Positions 8,889-14,626 of a stretch of 35,387 nt of DNA are shown here, one piece after another. The notes under the pieces were generated by a model. The model saw nothing but the letters and a program-made list of their open reading frames with translations, was not told where the DNA came from and made no database searches. The stretch's first letter is position 1. Each line of letters begins with the position of its first letter. A program made the translations under genes and the position numbers. The stretch is taken from contig NZ_JQKH01000019.1 of NCBI RefSeq assembly GCF_000745955.1, positions 1 through 35,387 on the forward strand. Direction: 5' to 3'. This stretch comes from Alysiella crassa DSM 2578. GTDB lineage: Bacteria > Pseudomonadota > Gammaproteobacteria > Burkholderiales > Neisseriaceae.

Positions 8889-9245
8889 ATGTTAAACGAT
8901 TTTGGAAAAACCATTAGGAAAGCGAGGATAGATACAGGAGAAACTTTATCTACAATGGCACAAGGCATTAAAAAAACGGTTTCTTTTTTAAGTGCCATAG
9001 AAACTGGTGTCAAGAAAATTCCTATGGATTTAGTACCTGTTATCAGAGAATACCTGATTTCAAAAGGTGCAAATTCAGACGATTTAGCTTCGCTTGAAGA
9101 AAGCGCTATTTTGGCTAATGGGCAGATGAATTTGGAAGGGTTAGATATGAATAAACAAAAAACACTTGTGGCATTTGCACAGAGTGATTTAACACAAGAA
9201 CAGATTGATGCAATTAAAAAAATTCTGGAGTTAAATAACAAATGA
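8889..9245 (+). CDS. Xre-family helix-turn-helix regulator
   Basis: A 118-aa protein with an N-terminal Xre/Cro helix-turn-helix at about residues 3-60 (FGKTIRKARIDTGETLSTMA, then FLSAIETGVKKIP). A C-terminal helical tail ends in a Lys/Asp-rich helix that could bind a partner. ATG 8889 is chosen for the Shine-Dalgarno GGAG at 8879-8882; the upstream TTG at 8877 overlaps it. Its stop overlaps the next start (ATGA), so the two genes are translationally coupled. An Xre protein directly in front of a COG2856/ImmA-IrrE peptidase is a known pairing in prophage repressor/anti-repressor modules and predicted toxin-antitoxin-like pairs. Likely an autoregulating repressor. Codon use is AT-rich, unlike hrpA and mutM on either side, suggesting horizontal acquisition. 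Confidence 0.85.
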   Translation: MLNDFGKTIRKARIDTGETLSTMAQGIKKTVSFLSAIETGVKKIPMDLVPVIREYLISKGANSDDLASLEESAILANGQMNLEGLDMNKQKTLVAFAQSDLTQEQIDAIKKILELNNK

Positions 9246-9741
9246 GTTTAAATGAACAACAATACACATTAAGAGGACATCTTGTGCAAGCAAGAAATCA
9301 TAATGAAATTGCCCACCAAGCTATTCAACATTTTATTACTTTAATCAATAATGGTTTAAGCCTTAATAAAATTGAGCAAATGATTGATGTTTTGTCGGTT
9401 AATCCTGAGTTTAATATTACTATCCATATAGAAAAAAACTCAATTTGGGATAAAACTCATAGTTCTTTAAAAAGGGGAGAGAGTATCCCTATGGAGAGAA
9501 AAATACAGATACCTAAACGAGTTTTTGACGGCGCAAAAAAAGGTAAACAAAAAGATTTACAAACTTTATTCCATGAAATTGGGCATATCATTCTTAATCA
9601 TAAACCTATTTATATGCAATCAGAGGGTTATATTATCACTGAATTAGATGATGCCGAATACAAGCAGATTACTTTGCTGACATAATGTTGCAATTATTTG
9701 GTATAACGAGTGAGCCAGTACAATTAAAATTGCCATTTTAA
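9242..9741 (+). pseudogene. ImmA/IrrE-family metallopeptidase, 1-base frameshift near its C-terminus
   Basis: The uninterrupted reading frame from 9242 ends at 9685 (147 aa). It has the zinc motif HEIGH (HEIGHIILNHKP, about residues 112-123) and the family's downstream region ELDDAEYK. Right after AEYK the frame goes out of register: reading from 9667 in the next frame gives DYFADIMLQLFGITSEP to a stop at 9739-9741, which restores the family hallmark AEYxADxFA. One missing base (AAG-CA-GAT for AAG-GCA-GAT, near 9664-9666) explains this; the restored protein would be about 166 aa. The putative zinc Glu in DAEYK is before the break, so a shortened enzyme cannot be excluded. The start overlaps the xre stop by 4 bases. 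In this family the peptidase usually cleaves or inactivates the partner repressor. Confidence 0.8.
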
Positions 9742-9783
9742 AAAATAAAAACGACTTGAAATGCTACCAACATTCCAAGCCGT
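9739..9783 (-). terminator. Minus-strand terminator facing the xre-immA operon
   Basis: Stem 9751-9763 with 9771-9783 is 13 base pairs, fully paired on the minus strand through two G-U wobbles, but has two A/C mismatches on the plus strand. On the minus strand it is followed by TTTTATTTTT. This polarity implies a minus-strand transcript arriving from the right, although no large minus-strand gene is present there. Confidence 0.5.
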
Positions 9784-9785
9784 CT

Positions 9786-9860
9786 TTAATAAAGTAGTGG
9801 TAGGTAAGCTACCAACTTATCTACCAAAGCAGTTGTACTTACCCACTGTTTGCAAAACAT
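9786..9860 (-). CDS. Possible 24-residue peptide in a minus-strand transcript
   Basis: ATG at 9860 opens a 24-codon frame translated MFCKQWVSTTALVDKLVAYL plus PLLY, with the stop at 9786-9788, three bases before the minus-strand terminator stem. The peptide is mildly hydrophobic. No Shine-Dalgarno is visible, and a 24-codon frame can occur by chance. The stop-terminator junction is the only supporting fact; the transcript may equally be a non-coding RNA. Confidence 0.18.
   Translation of the reverse strand: MFCKQWVSTTALVDKLVAYLPLLY
9797..9829. repeat. CTACCA repeat cluster
   Basis: GTGGTAG (9797-9803) and CTACCAAC (9809-9816) form a small hairpin, and CTACCAA recurs at 9821-9827. Further copies lie at 9764-9770 (terminator loop) and, inverted, near 9933-9938. 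Five copies in about 175 bases suggest a protein-binding site cluster or RNA loop motif. Confidence 0.4.
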
Positions 9861-9863
9861 AGA

Positions 9864-9910
9864 GATTTAAAACTGCGTTTACATTTGCGATGTAAAACGA
9901 ATTTTAAATC
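9864..9910. repeat. Nested 47-base inverted repeat
   Basis: The outer arms GATTTAAAA (9864-9872) and TTTTAAATC (9902-9910) enclose two 5-base spacers and the inner arms TTTACAT (9878-9884) and ATGTAAA (9890-9896) around the loop TTGCG. The structure is symmetric to the base. It has no T-run, so it is more like a structured RNA or an operator/origin-type element than a terminator. Confidence 0.6.
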
Positions 9911-9957
9911 CAAAATTGTGTTTTTGTCTACATTTTCGTCAAGTGGTAGGGGTTTTT

Positions 9958-9974
9958 TACATTTTTAAAATGTA
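9958..9974. promoter_or_regulatory. 17-base palindrome overlapping a ribosome binding site
   Basis: TACATTTTTAAAATGTA is a perfect palindrome around one central base. It reaches into the Shine-Dalgarno AGGAAGG (9974-9980) of the 48-residue gene, so a bound protein or RNA hairpin would block that gene. TACATTT also occurs in the inner arms at 9880-9886 and in CTACATTTT near 9929. An operator for the nearby Xre protein is a plausible inference. Confidence 0.45.
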
Positions 9975-9988
9975 GGAAGGACATTGAT

Positions 9989-10135
9989 ATGTCTCAAAAA
10001 ACACGACAAGCTCCAAAAGGCTTTAAATGGATTTGCACACGCTATCGTAAGGTACGCAATAATCCTAATAAAGTTTTAGATGCCCATGAATATGGTCATC
10101 AGGCTTGGTGCTTTTTAGTACGAACCAAAGGTTAA
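9989..10135 (+). CDS. Small basic protein of 48 residues
   Basis: Function unknown. The frame opens with MSQKTRQAPKGFKWICTRYR and ends in AWCFLVRTKG. It is strongly basic, with two Trp, two Cys and a pattern of aromatic and basic residues (KGFKWI..RYR, then LDAHEYGHQAW). A very good Shine-Dalgarno, AGGAAGG at 9974-9980, sits 8 bases before the ATG, which makes this short gene credible. Small basic proteins of this general look occur near filamentous prophage genes in Neisseriaceae according to my recollection, but I cannot verify a match. It shares the AT-rich islet with the xre-immA pair and is preceded by inverted repeats that could control it. Confidence 0.6.
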   Translation: MSQKTRQAPKGFKWICTRYRKVRNNPNKVLDAHEYGHQAWCFLVRTKG

Positions 10136-10291
10136 TCTTTTGGTAACAAGCGTAGTTTGATTGAAAATCCAACATACATCTCTAAAATGGGCTGATATAT
10201 TGGGTCAAAACTCAACCTACATGTTCTACAATCCAATTGAGGCTGCCTGAAACCCTGCTTTCAGGCAGCCTGAAATATTTGGAGAATTATT
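10136..10291. other. Intergenic region with GTAGG-type repeat and DUS pair before mutM
   Basis: TTGGGTCAAAACTCAACCTAC (10200-10220, reverse of a GTAGGTTGAG-headed element) is followed by an inverted DUS pair: stem 10240-10252 with 10259-10271, 13 base pairs, loop CCCTGC. No T-run follows on either strand. The mutM Shine-Dalgarno GGAG lies at the end. Confidence 0.5.
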
Positions 10292-11110
10292 ATGCCCGAA
10301 CTCCCCGAAGTAGAAACCACCCTACGCGGCATTGCCCCACACATACGCGGCAAAAAAATCGCTCAAACCCTTGTGCGCCAAGCCAAATTGCGTTGGCAAA
10401 TTCCTGCCGATTTGGCGGAAACTTTGCAGGGGCAAACCGTCCAAAATTGTACGCGCCGCGCCAAATATTTGTTAATTCAATTTGATACAGGTGTGTTGAT
10501 TGTGCATTTGGGCATGTCAGGCAGCCTGCGGATTTGGCGCGACCAAGCCCCCGAGCCGTCCAAACACGACCATGTGGATTTTGTGTTTGATGACGGCACG
10601 GTGTTGCGCTACCACGACCCGCGCCGTTTTGGGGCAATTTTGTGGCTCGCGGGCGTGGCGGAACACCATGATTTGCTGAAAAATTTGGGCGTTGAGCCGT
10701 TGTCGGACGAGTTCACGCCCGAATATTTGTTGGCAAAATTGCAAGGCAAAAGCCGCGCCATCAAATTGATGATAATGGACAACGCCATCGTGGTCGGCGT
10801 GGGCAATATTTACGCGAACGAAAGCCTGTTTCAGGCTGCCTTGCTGCCCAATCGCCCCGCCAAATCATTGAATTTACAAGATTGTGCCAACTTGGTTGCC
10901 GCCATCAAACAAATCCTGCAACGCGCCATTGACACAGGCGGCAGCACCCTGCGCGATTTTGTGGACAGCGAAGGCAAAAGCGGCTATTTCCAACAAGAAT
11001 ACAAGGTTTACGGTCGCGCAGGTTCAGGCTGCCTGAAATGCGGCGGCTTGATTGAAAAATCGGTTTTGGGGCAACGCGGCACGTTTTATTGTCCAAATTG
11101 CCAAATCTAA
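10292..11110 (+). CDS. mutM: Formamidopyrimidine-DNA glycosylase
   Basis: A 272-aa base-excision repair enzyme that removes 8-oxoguanine and formamidopyrimidines and nicks the DNA. The N-terminal [10 protein letters not shown] supplies the catalytic Pro (residue 2, after Met removal) and Glu. HLGMSGSLR and HDPRRFG are typical DNA-contact loops, and [10 protein letters not shown] is the helix-two-turn-helix signature. The C-terminal zinc finger has Cys 247, 250, 267 and 270 (CX2C-X16-CX2C). Shine-Dalgarno GGAG precedes ATG 10292. A DUS at 11023 encodes the GSGCLKC stretch, so the uptake motif writes the first zinc ligand. Further DUS-like sites lie at 10517 and 10830. A strong bidirectional terminator at 11116 follows. 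Confidence 0.97.
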   Translation: MPELPEVETTLRGIAPHIRGKKIAQTLVRQAKLRWQIPADLAETLQGQTVQNCTRRAKYLLIQFDTGVLIVHLGMSGSLRIWRDQAPEPSKHDHVDFVFDDGTVLRYHDPRRFGAILWLAGVAEHHDLLKNLGVEPLSDEFTPEYLLAKLQGKSRAIKLMIMDNAIVVGVGNIYANESLFQAALLPNRPAKSLNLQDCANLVAAIKQILQRAIDTGGSTLRDFVDSEGKSGYFQQEYKVYGRAGSGCLKCGGLIEKSVLGQRGTFYCPNCQI

Positions 11111-11115
11111 AATAG

Positions 11116-11150
11116 AAAAACCGCATGATTTTTTTATCATGCGGTTTTTT
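11116..11150. terminator. Bidirectional terminator between mutM and tRNA-Pro
   Basis: A perfect 14-base-pair stem (11116-11129 with 11136-11149), AAAAACCGCATGAT and its complement, has a T-rich loop. It ends in T-runs on both strands and can serve plus-strand mutM and minus-strand tRNA-Pro. Confidence 0.85.
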
Positions 11151-11156
11151 GAATTT

Positions 11157-11234
11157 TGGTCGGGGCGGTGGGATTCGAACTCACGACCCTCTGCTCCCAA
11201 AGCAGATGCGCTAACCAGGCTGCGCTACGCCCCG
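11157..11234 (-). tRNA. tRNA-Pro (anticodon TGG)
   Basis: The minus strand starts CGGGGCG and ends with the complementary CGCCCCG, A and encoded CCA. The D arm has AGCGCAGCCTGGTTAGCGC, the anticodon arm CTGCTTTGGGAGCAG gives anticodon TGG, and the T arm has GTTCGAATC. Length 78 nucleotides. Confidence 0.96.
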
Positions 11235-11304
11235 ACTGAAGAAATTGATTTTACGCAAACCACCCGTATTCGTCAAGCAGATTATCGTTTTCAGGCTGCC
11301 TGAA

Positions 11305-12702
11305 TTATTCCAAACCAAAATTGCGTTGTAATAAAGCACAGGTGCGCCGCTCACGACCACGCCGCCGCGTGCTACGCCCTTCAATTTTCGGATAAGTCAA
11401 ACCATCGGGTTTGCTGGCTGGCACGGCTTTGGTGAATTTGCGCTCGGCGCGATTTTGCGGTTTGGGGGCAGATTTTTGGGGGGTTGCTGGCGGGGGAGCT
11501 TCACGGTTGATTTGGGCTTTCAGGCTGCCTGAAACATCGTCCACTTGCAAATCCCAACGCGGTTCAAAATGTTCAATGCGCGATACGGGTAACTCGTTTC
11601 TTGTCAAAGACTTAATCGCTTCATACATTTTCACTTCGTTTTCGTCCATCAGCGAAATCGCCACGCCGTCCGCGCCTGCGCGACCTGTGCGCCCAATGCG
11701 ATGGACATAATCTTCCGCTTGCACGGGCAATTCGTAATTAATCACAAAAGGCAATTCGGCAATGTCCAAACCACGTGCCGCCACATCGGTCGCCACCAAA
11801 ACGCGCAAATCGCCCGCTTTAAATTGCTGCAACACTTCCAAACGCGTTTGTTGCGATTTGTCGCCGTGAATCGCGTTGGCAGACAAATTGCGCCGCGCCA
11901 AATCACGCGCCACTTGGTCGGCGGATTGTTTGGTTTTGCAAAACACGATGACTTGCGGCATTTGTAAATCCACAATCAGGCGTTCCAATAATTCTCTTTT
12001 GCGATAAGCATCTACGGCGATAAAGTGTTGTTCCACATTGGCATTGGTGGTGTTTTGCGCGGCTACTTCTACGATTTCGGGGGTGTTCATAAAATCTTGC
12101 GCCAATTTGCGAATGGCGGGCGCAAAAGTTGCCGAAAACAGCAGCGTTTGGCGTTGTTTGGGCAACATTTGCATGATGGCGCGAATATCGTCAATAAAAC
12201 CCATGTCCAACATGCGGTCGGCTTCGTCCAAAACGAGAATTTCCACTTTATTCAAATTGATATGACGCTGTTTAACATGGTCAAGCAATCGCCCCACAGT
12301 CGCCACGACAATTTCGCAGCCTGCGCGTAAATCTGCGGTTTGCTTATCCATGCTCACGCCGCCGAATAATACGGTGTGGCGAAGGGGCAGATTTTTCATG
12401 TAATTGCGCGTGTTTTGGTCAATTTGGTCGGCTAATTCGCGGGTGGGCGTTAAAACCAGCATGCGCACGGGGTGCATGGCGGGCGATGTACTGGGGTTGG
12501 CGTAGCGTTTCAGGCGTTCCAAGCTGGGCAGCATAAACGCGGCGGTTTTGCCTGTGCCTGTTTGCGCGGCGGCGAGTAAATCGTGTCCTGCCAAGGCTTT
12601 GGGAATAGCGGCGGTTTGAATGGGGGTGGGCGTTTCGTAGCCCTGTTCGGCGAGCGCGGACGTGATTTCGTGTCCCAAGCCGAGTTCGTTAAATTTGCTC
12701 AT
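11305..12702 (-). CDS. rhlE: DEAD-box ATP-dependent RNA helicase RhlE
   Basis: A 465-aa DEAD-box helicase. Motifs in order: Q-motif region YETPTPIQ, Walker A AQTGTGKT (46-53), PTRELA, GG, TVGRL, DEAD in LDEADRMLDMGF (near 157), SAT, and HRIGRTGRAG. The C-terminal about 90 residues are a basic, Pro/Ala-rich tail ending in RRRGRERR, as in RhlE proteins, which use such tails to bind RNA. It acts in the cytoplasm on rRNA maturation and mRNA turnover. ATG at 12702 has only a weak upstream AAGA. A DUS at 11519 encodes VSGSLK in the linker to the tail. A DUS at 11290 lies behind the stop. Single gene. Confidence 0.93.
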   Translation of the reverse strand: MSKFNELGLGHEITSALAEQGYETPTPIQTAAIPKALAGHDLLAAAQTGTGKTAAFMLPSLERLKRYANPSTSPAMHPVRMLVLTPTRELADQIDQNTRNYMKNLPLRHTVLFGGVSMDKQTADLRAGCEIVVATVGRLLDHVKQRHINLNKVEILVLDEADRMLDMGFIDDIRAIMQMLPKQRQTLLFSATFAPAIRKLAQDFMNTPEIVEVAAQNTTNANVEQHFIAVDAYRKRELLERLIVDLQMPQVIVFCKTKQSADQVARDLARRNLSANAIHGDKSQQTRLEVLQQFKAGDLRVLVATDVAARGLDIAELPFVINYELPVQAEDYVHRIGRTGRAGADGVAISLMDENEVKMYEAIKSLTRNELPVSRIEHFEPRWDLQVDDVSGSLKAQINREAPPPATPQKSAPKPQNRAERKFTKAVPASKPDGLTYPKIEGRSTRRRGRERRTCALLQRNFGLE

Positions 12703-12818
12703 TTTTTATTGTCTTTCTTATTGTGAATTTGATGGTGGGGGTTGCAGGCTACCTGAAAAATAACGATGCGCCATACGCACCTAAATGCGCATTATCCGAT
12801 TTATTTTTCCATGAATTT

Positions 12819-12839
12819 GGTGCGCACGGCGCACCCTAC
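12819..12839 (-). repeat. GTAGG palindrome (GGTGCGC type)
   Basis: On the minus strand it reads GTAGGGTGCGCCGTGCGCACC, a hairpin with a 7-base-pair stem. The same sequence occurs in the other orientation at 35256-35276. Confidence 0.65.
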
Positions 12840-12853
12840 ATGGTTTTTTTGCG

Positions 12854-13049
12854 TTTTCAGGCTGCCTTTCATTACCCTACAAATTTTTCCTGCCACCCAC
12901 CTGTTCCTTTGGGAGAGGGGAAAACTGGCGATACTCAACGACTTTTCCCTCTCCCCAGCCCTCTCCCAAAGGAGAGGGAGCAGAGGTGGCATCTCAACGA
13001 TTGTGGGCAATGTTTTATTTTTGTAGGGTAGTGAAAGGCTGCCTGAAAA
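12854..13049. mobile_element. DUS-tipped miniature inverted-repeat element
   Basis: The ends are inverted repeats of about 29 bases with 2 mismatches; each arm runs from a DUS (TTTTCAGGC) through GCCTTTCA to TACCCTACAAA. Inside are nested inverted repeats: TGCCACC (12891) with GGTGGCA (12985), and CCTTTGGGAGAGGG with CCCTCTCCC blocks around 12905-12979. Length 196 bases, with no coding capacity. I see no convincing target-site duplication. It resembles the hrpA insertion in its CTCCC core. It fills most of the 462-base gap between rhlE and the MFS remnant. Confidence 0.6.
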
Positions 13050-13164
13050 AATCGGTAGCCAAATGGTTACCCAAAAAAGAAACCCTATTTTAACAGAATC
13101 CCACATTCAGGCAGCCTGAAAACGCAATCCACGCTACAATTCTTGTTTTTTGAATGATTGAATC

Positions 13165-13374
13165 ATGATGTCCACACCAGCTCATGCCCATGGTGTCAAA
13201 TCCTTGTTTGGGCTAACATTATTGTCGCACCAAATTGGTGGTTTTTTAGGGGCGTATTTGGGGGGTTGGGCGATTTATGCGTTTGGTGATTATGGTTGGA
13301 TGTGGTATGCGGATATGGCATTGGCGGCGGTGTGCAATTTGCCGATTCGGGAACGGAAAATTCAGGCAGCCTGA
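13165..13374 (+). pseudogene. C-terminal remnant of an MFS transporter
   Basis: A 69-codon frame whose middle reads SLFGLTLLSHQIGGFLGAYL then GGWAIYAFGDYGWMW and ends near LPIRE. That order (last two helices, HQ.G.FLG..LGG, then .LPIRE) is the usual C-terminus of about 400-residue MFS transporters. Everything upstream of the last one or two helices is missing, replaced by intergenic repeats, and the first residues (MMSTPAHAHG) do not look like the family. No Shine-Dalgarno is present. Most likely a decayed end of a deleted transporter gene. A DUS follows the stop, then the hairpin at 13428. Confidence 0.65.
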
Positions 13375-13427
13375 AAGTAATCGTGAAATCAATTAACCAT
13401 TTTTTCAATCAGTTAATTTTAATAAAC

Positions 13428-13456
13428 GTAGGTCGGCTTTCAGAGCCGACATTTTT
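13428..13456 (+). terminator. GTAGG-type hairpin with T-run
   Basis: GTAGGTCGGCT... forms a 7-base-pair stem (13432-13438 with 13444-13450) followed by ATTTTTA. It acts as a terminator for rightward transcripts and belongs to the GTAGG palindrome family. Confidence 0.6.
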
Positions 13457-13556
13457 ATGATTGCTTAATTAATTTAATCATTTACAAAAGTTTCATTCTG
13501 TATTCGGCTACAACTTAATGCCCCCCACCTCGCTCATTCCCCCAATCAAAAAACAC

Positions 13557-13595
13557 TTCAGGCAGCCTGAATATTATATTTTCAGGCTGCCTGAA
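13557..13595 (-). terminator. Inverted DUS pair behind the permease gene
   Basis: TTCAGGCAGCCTGAA (13557-13571) and its exact inverse (13581-13595) form a 15-base-pair stem around TATTATATT. It lies 18 bases after the stop of the minus-strand permease gene. T-run weak. Confidence 0.6.
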
Positions 13596-13613
13596 TATTT
13601 CAAAATCAATAAA

Positions 13614-14396
13614 TTAATGATGATGTTGCGGATTGTATTTTTTCTCCAACCACGAGAACAACCAGCTTAAACACAAAGTCATCAATAAATAAATCAAAGC
13701 AATGGTGTAAAGCGGCTCTTCATAAATAGAATATCGCCCCGAAATGGTTTTTTGCACATACGCCAATTCCGCCACCGCAATCGCCGACACCAGCGAACTG
13801 TCTTTCAACAAAGTGATGAATTCATTGGCAATCGGCGGCAACATGCGGCGCAAGGCTTGCGGCAAAATCACAAAACGCATGGCTTGGGCATAAGTCAAAC
13901 CCAGCGAACGCGCCGCTTCCATTTGCCCCTTGTCAATGGACTGAATGCCTGCACGGAAAATTTCGGTAATGTACGCGCCCGCATTAAACGTCAAAGCCAA
14001 CACCCCCGCAATCAACGCACCATAATTACGGCGCAATTCCGCCGCCAAATCGCTGCTAATCAACAAACCATCATTTGGATTAATCAATGCCACCGACCAG
14101 ACAAAGTGCCAAATAAAAATCTGCACAAACAAAGGTGTACCGCGAAACAGGGTAACATACAACAGCGATACATTACGCAGCACCCATGTAATCGCTTTGG
14201 CAAATATCCCGCCTTTTTCCAAGCGAATAATCCGCGCCAACGCCCCCAGTAAACCCAAAATCGTCCCAAAAAATATCGCAATCGCGGTAATTTTCAAGGT
14301 CATCAACGCGCCATCACGAAACATGTGGCGGTATTCCCAAATAATGTCAAAGCGGAAATCCGTGTAGCCTTTGAGAAACTCAAACAGTTGTTCCAT
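13614..14396 (-). CDS. Polar amino-acid ABC transporter permease (HisM/GlnP type)
   Basis: A 260-aa inner-membrane permease of the His/Glu/Gln/Arg/opine family. About five helices are visible, starting with LMTLKITAIAIFFGTILGLL near residues 31-50. The cytoplasmic EAA loop reads EAARSLGLTYAQAM and continues FVILPQALRRMLPP, which contacts the ATPase. The C-terminus is rich in His (NPQHHH). ATG 14396 has a weak GGAT upstream. It could work with the binding lipoprotein at 3589, but the genes are 9 kb apart and no ATPase gene is in the window, so the partner assignment is inference. A DUS-pair hairpin lies behind it. Promoter not evident. Confidence 0.9.
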   Translation of the reverse strand: MEQLFEFLKGYTDFRFDIIWEYRHMFRDGALMTLKITAIAIFFGTILGLLGALARIIRLEKGGIFAKAITWVLRNVSLLYVTLFRGTPLFVQIFIWHFVWSVALINPNDGLLISSDLAAELRRNYGALIAGVLALTFNAGAYITEIFRAGIQSIDKGQMEAARSLGLTYAQAMRFVILPQALRRMLPPIANEFITLLKDSSLVSAIAVAELAYVQKTISGRYSIYEEPLYTIALIYLLMTLCLSWLFSWLEKKYNPQHHH

Positions 14397-14494
14397 AAAA
14401 TCAATCCAAAAATTTGACTAAAAACGGATTATTTTACCCTAAAGACTGTGCACTGTTGGGGAAAAATTTCTTTTCAGGCTGCCTGAATGATTTT

Positions 14495-14583
14495 CGTAAT
14501 AATATTACAAAACTTATCCAAAAAAACTTGATTTACCCCCCTACTCAAGTCCCTATTTCCCTGTATAATGTTACAAAATTACA
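14495..14583 (+). promoter_or_regulatory. edd promoter with two HexR-like palindromes
   Basis: A perfect -10 box TATAAT (14564-14569) lies 57 bases before edd. CGTAATAATATTACA (14495-14509) matches a TGTAAT-N3-ATTACA palindrome at 14 of 15 positions. TGTTACAAAATTACA (14569-14583) matches at 13 of 15 and overlaps the -10 and start region. As I recall, HexR, the regulator of the Entner-Doudoroff genes in gamma- and some beta-proteobacteria, binds such palindromes. The operator role is inference. Confidence 0.45.
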
Positions 14584-14626
14584 CGCAAATGTATTTCAAC
14601 AAATAATTGAATTCACAGGATAAACC

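Noticed and set aside
12747-12758. AGGCTACCTGAA, which equals the Eikenella DUS dialect as I recall it
   Set aside because: A single copy one base away from the local DUS; more simply a mutated local site.
12723-13031. Overlapping plus-strand frames between rhlE and the MFS remnant
   Set aside because: They translate the inverted-repeat element and DUS; no start signals.
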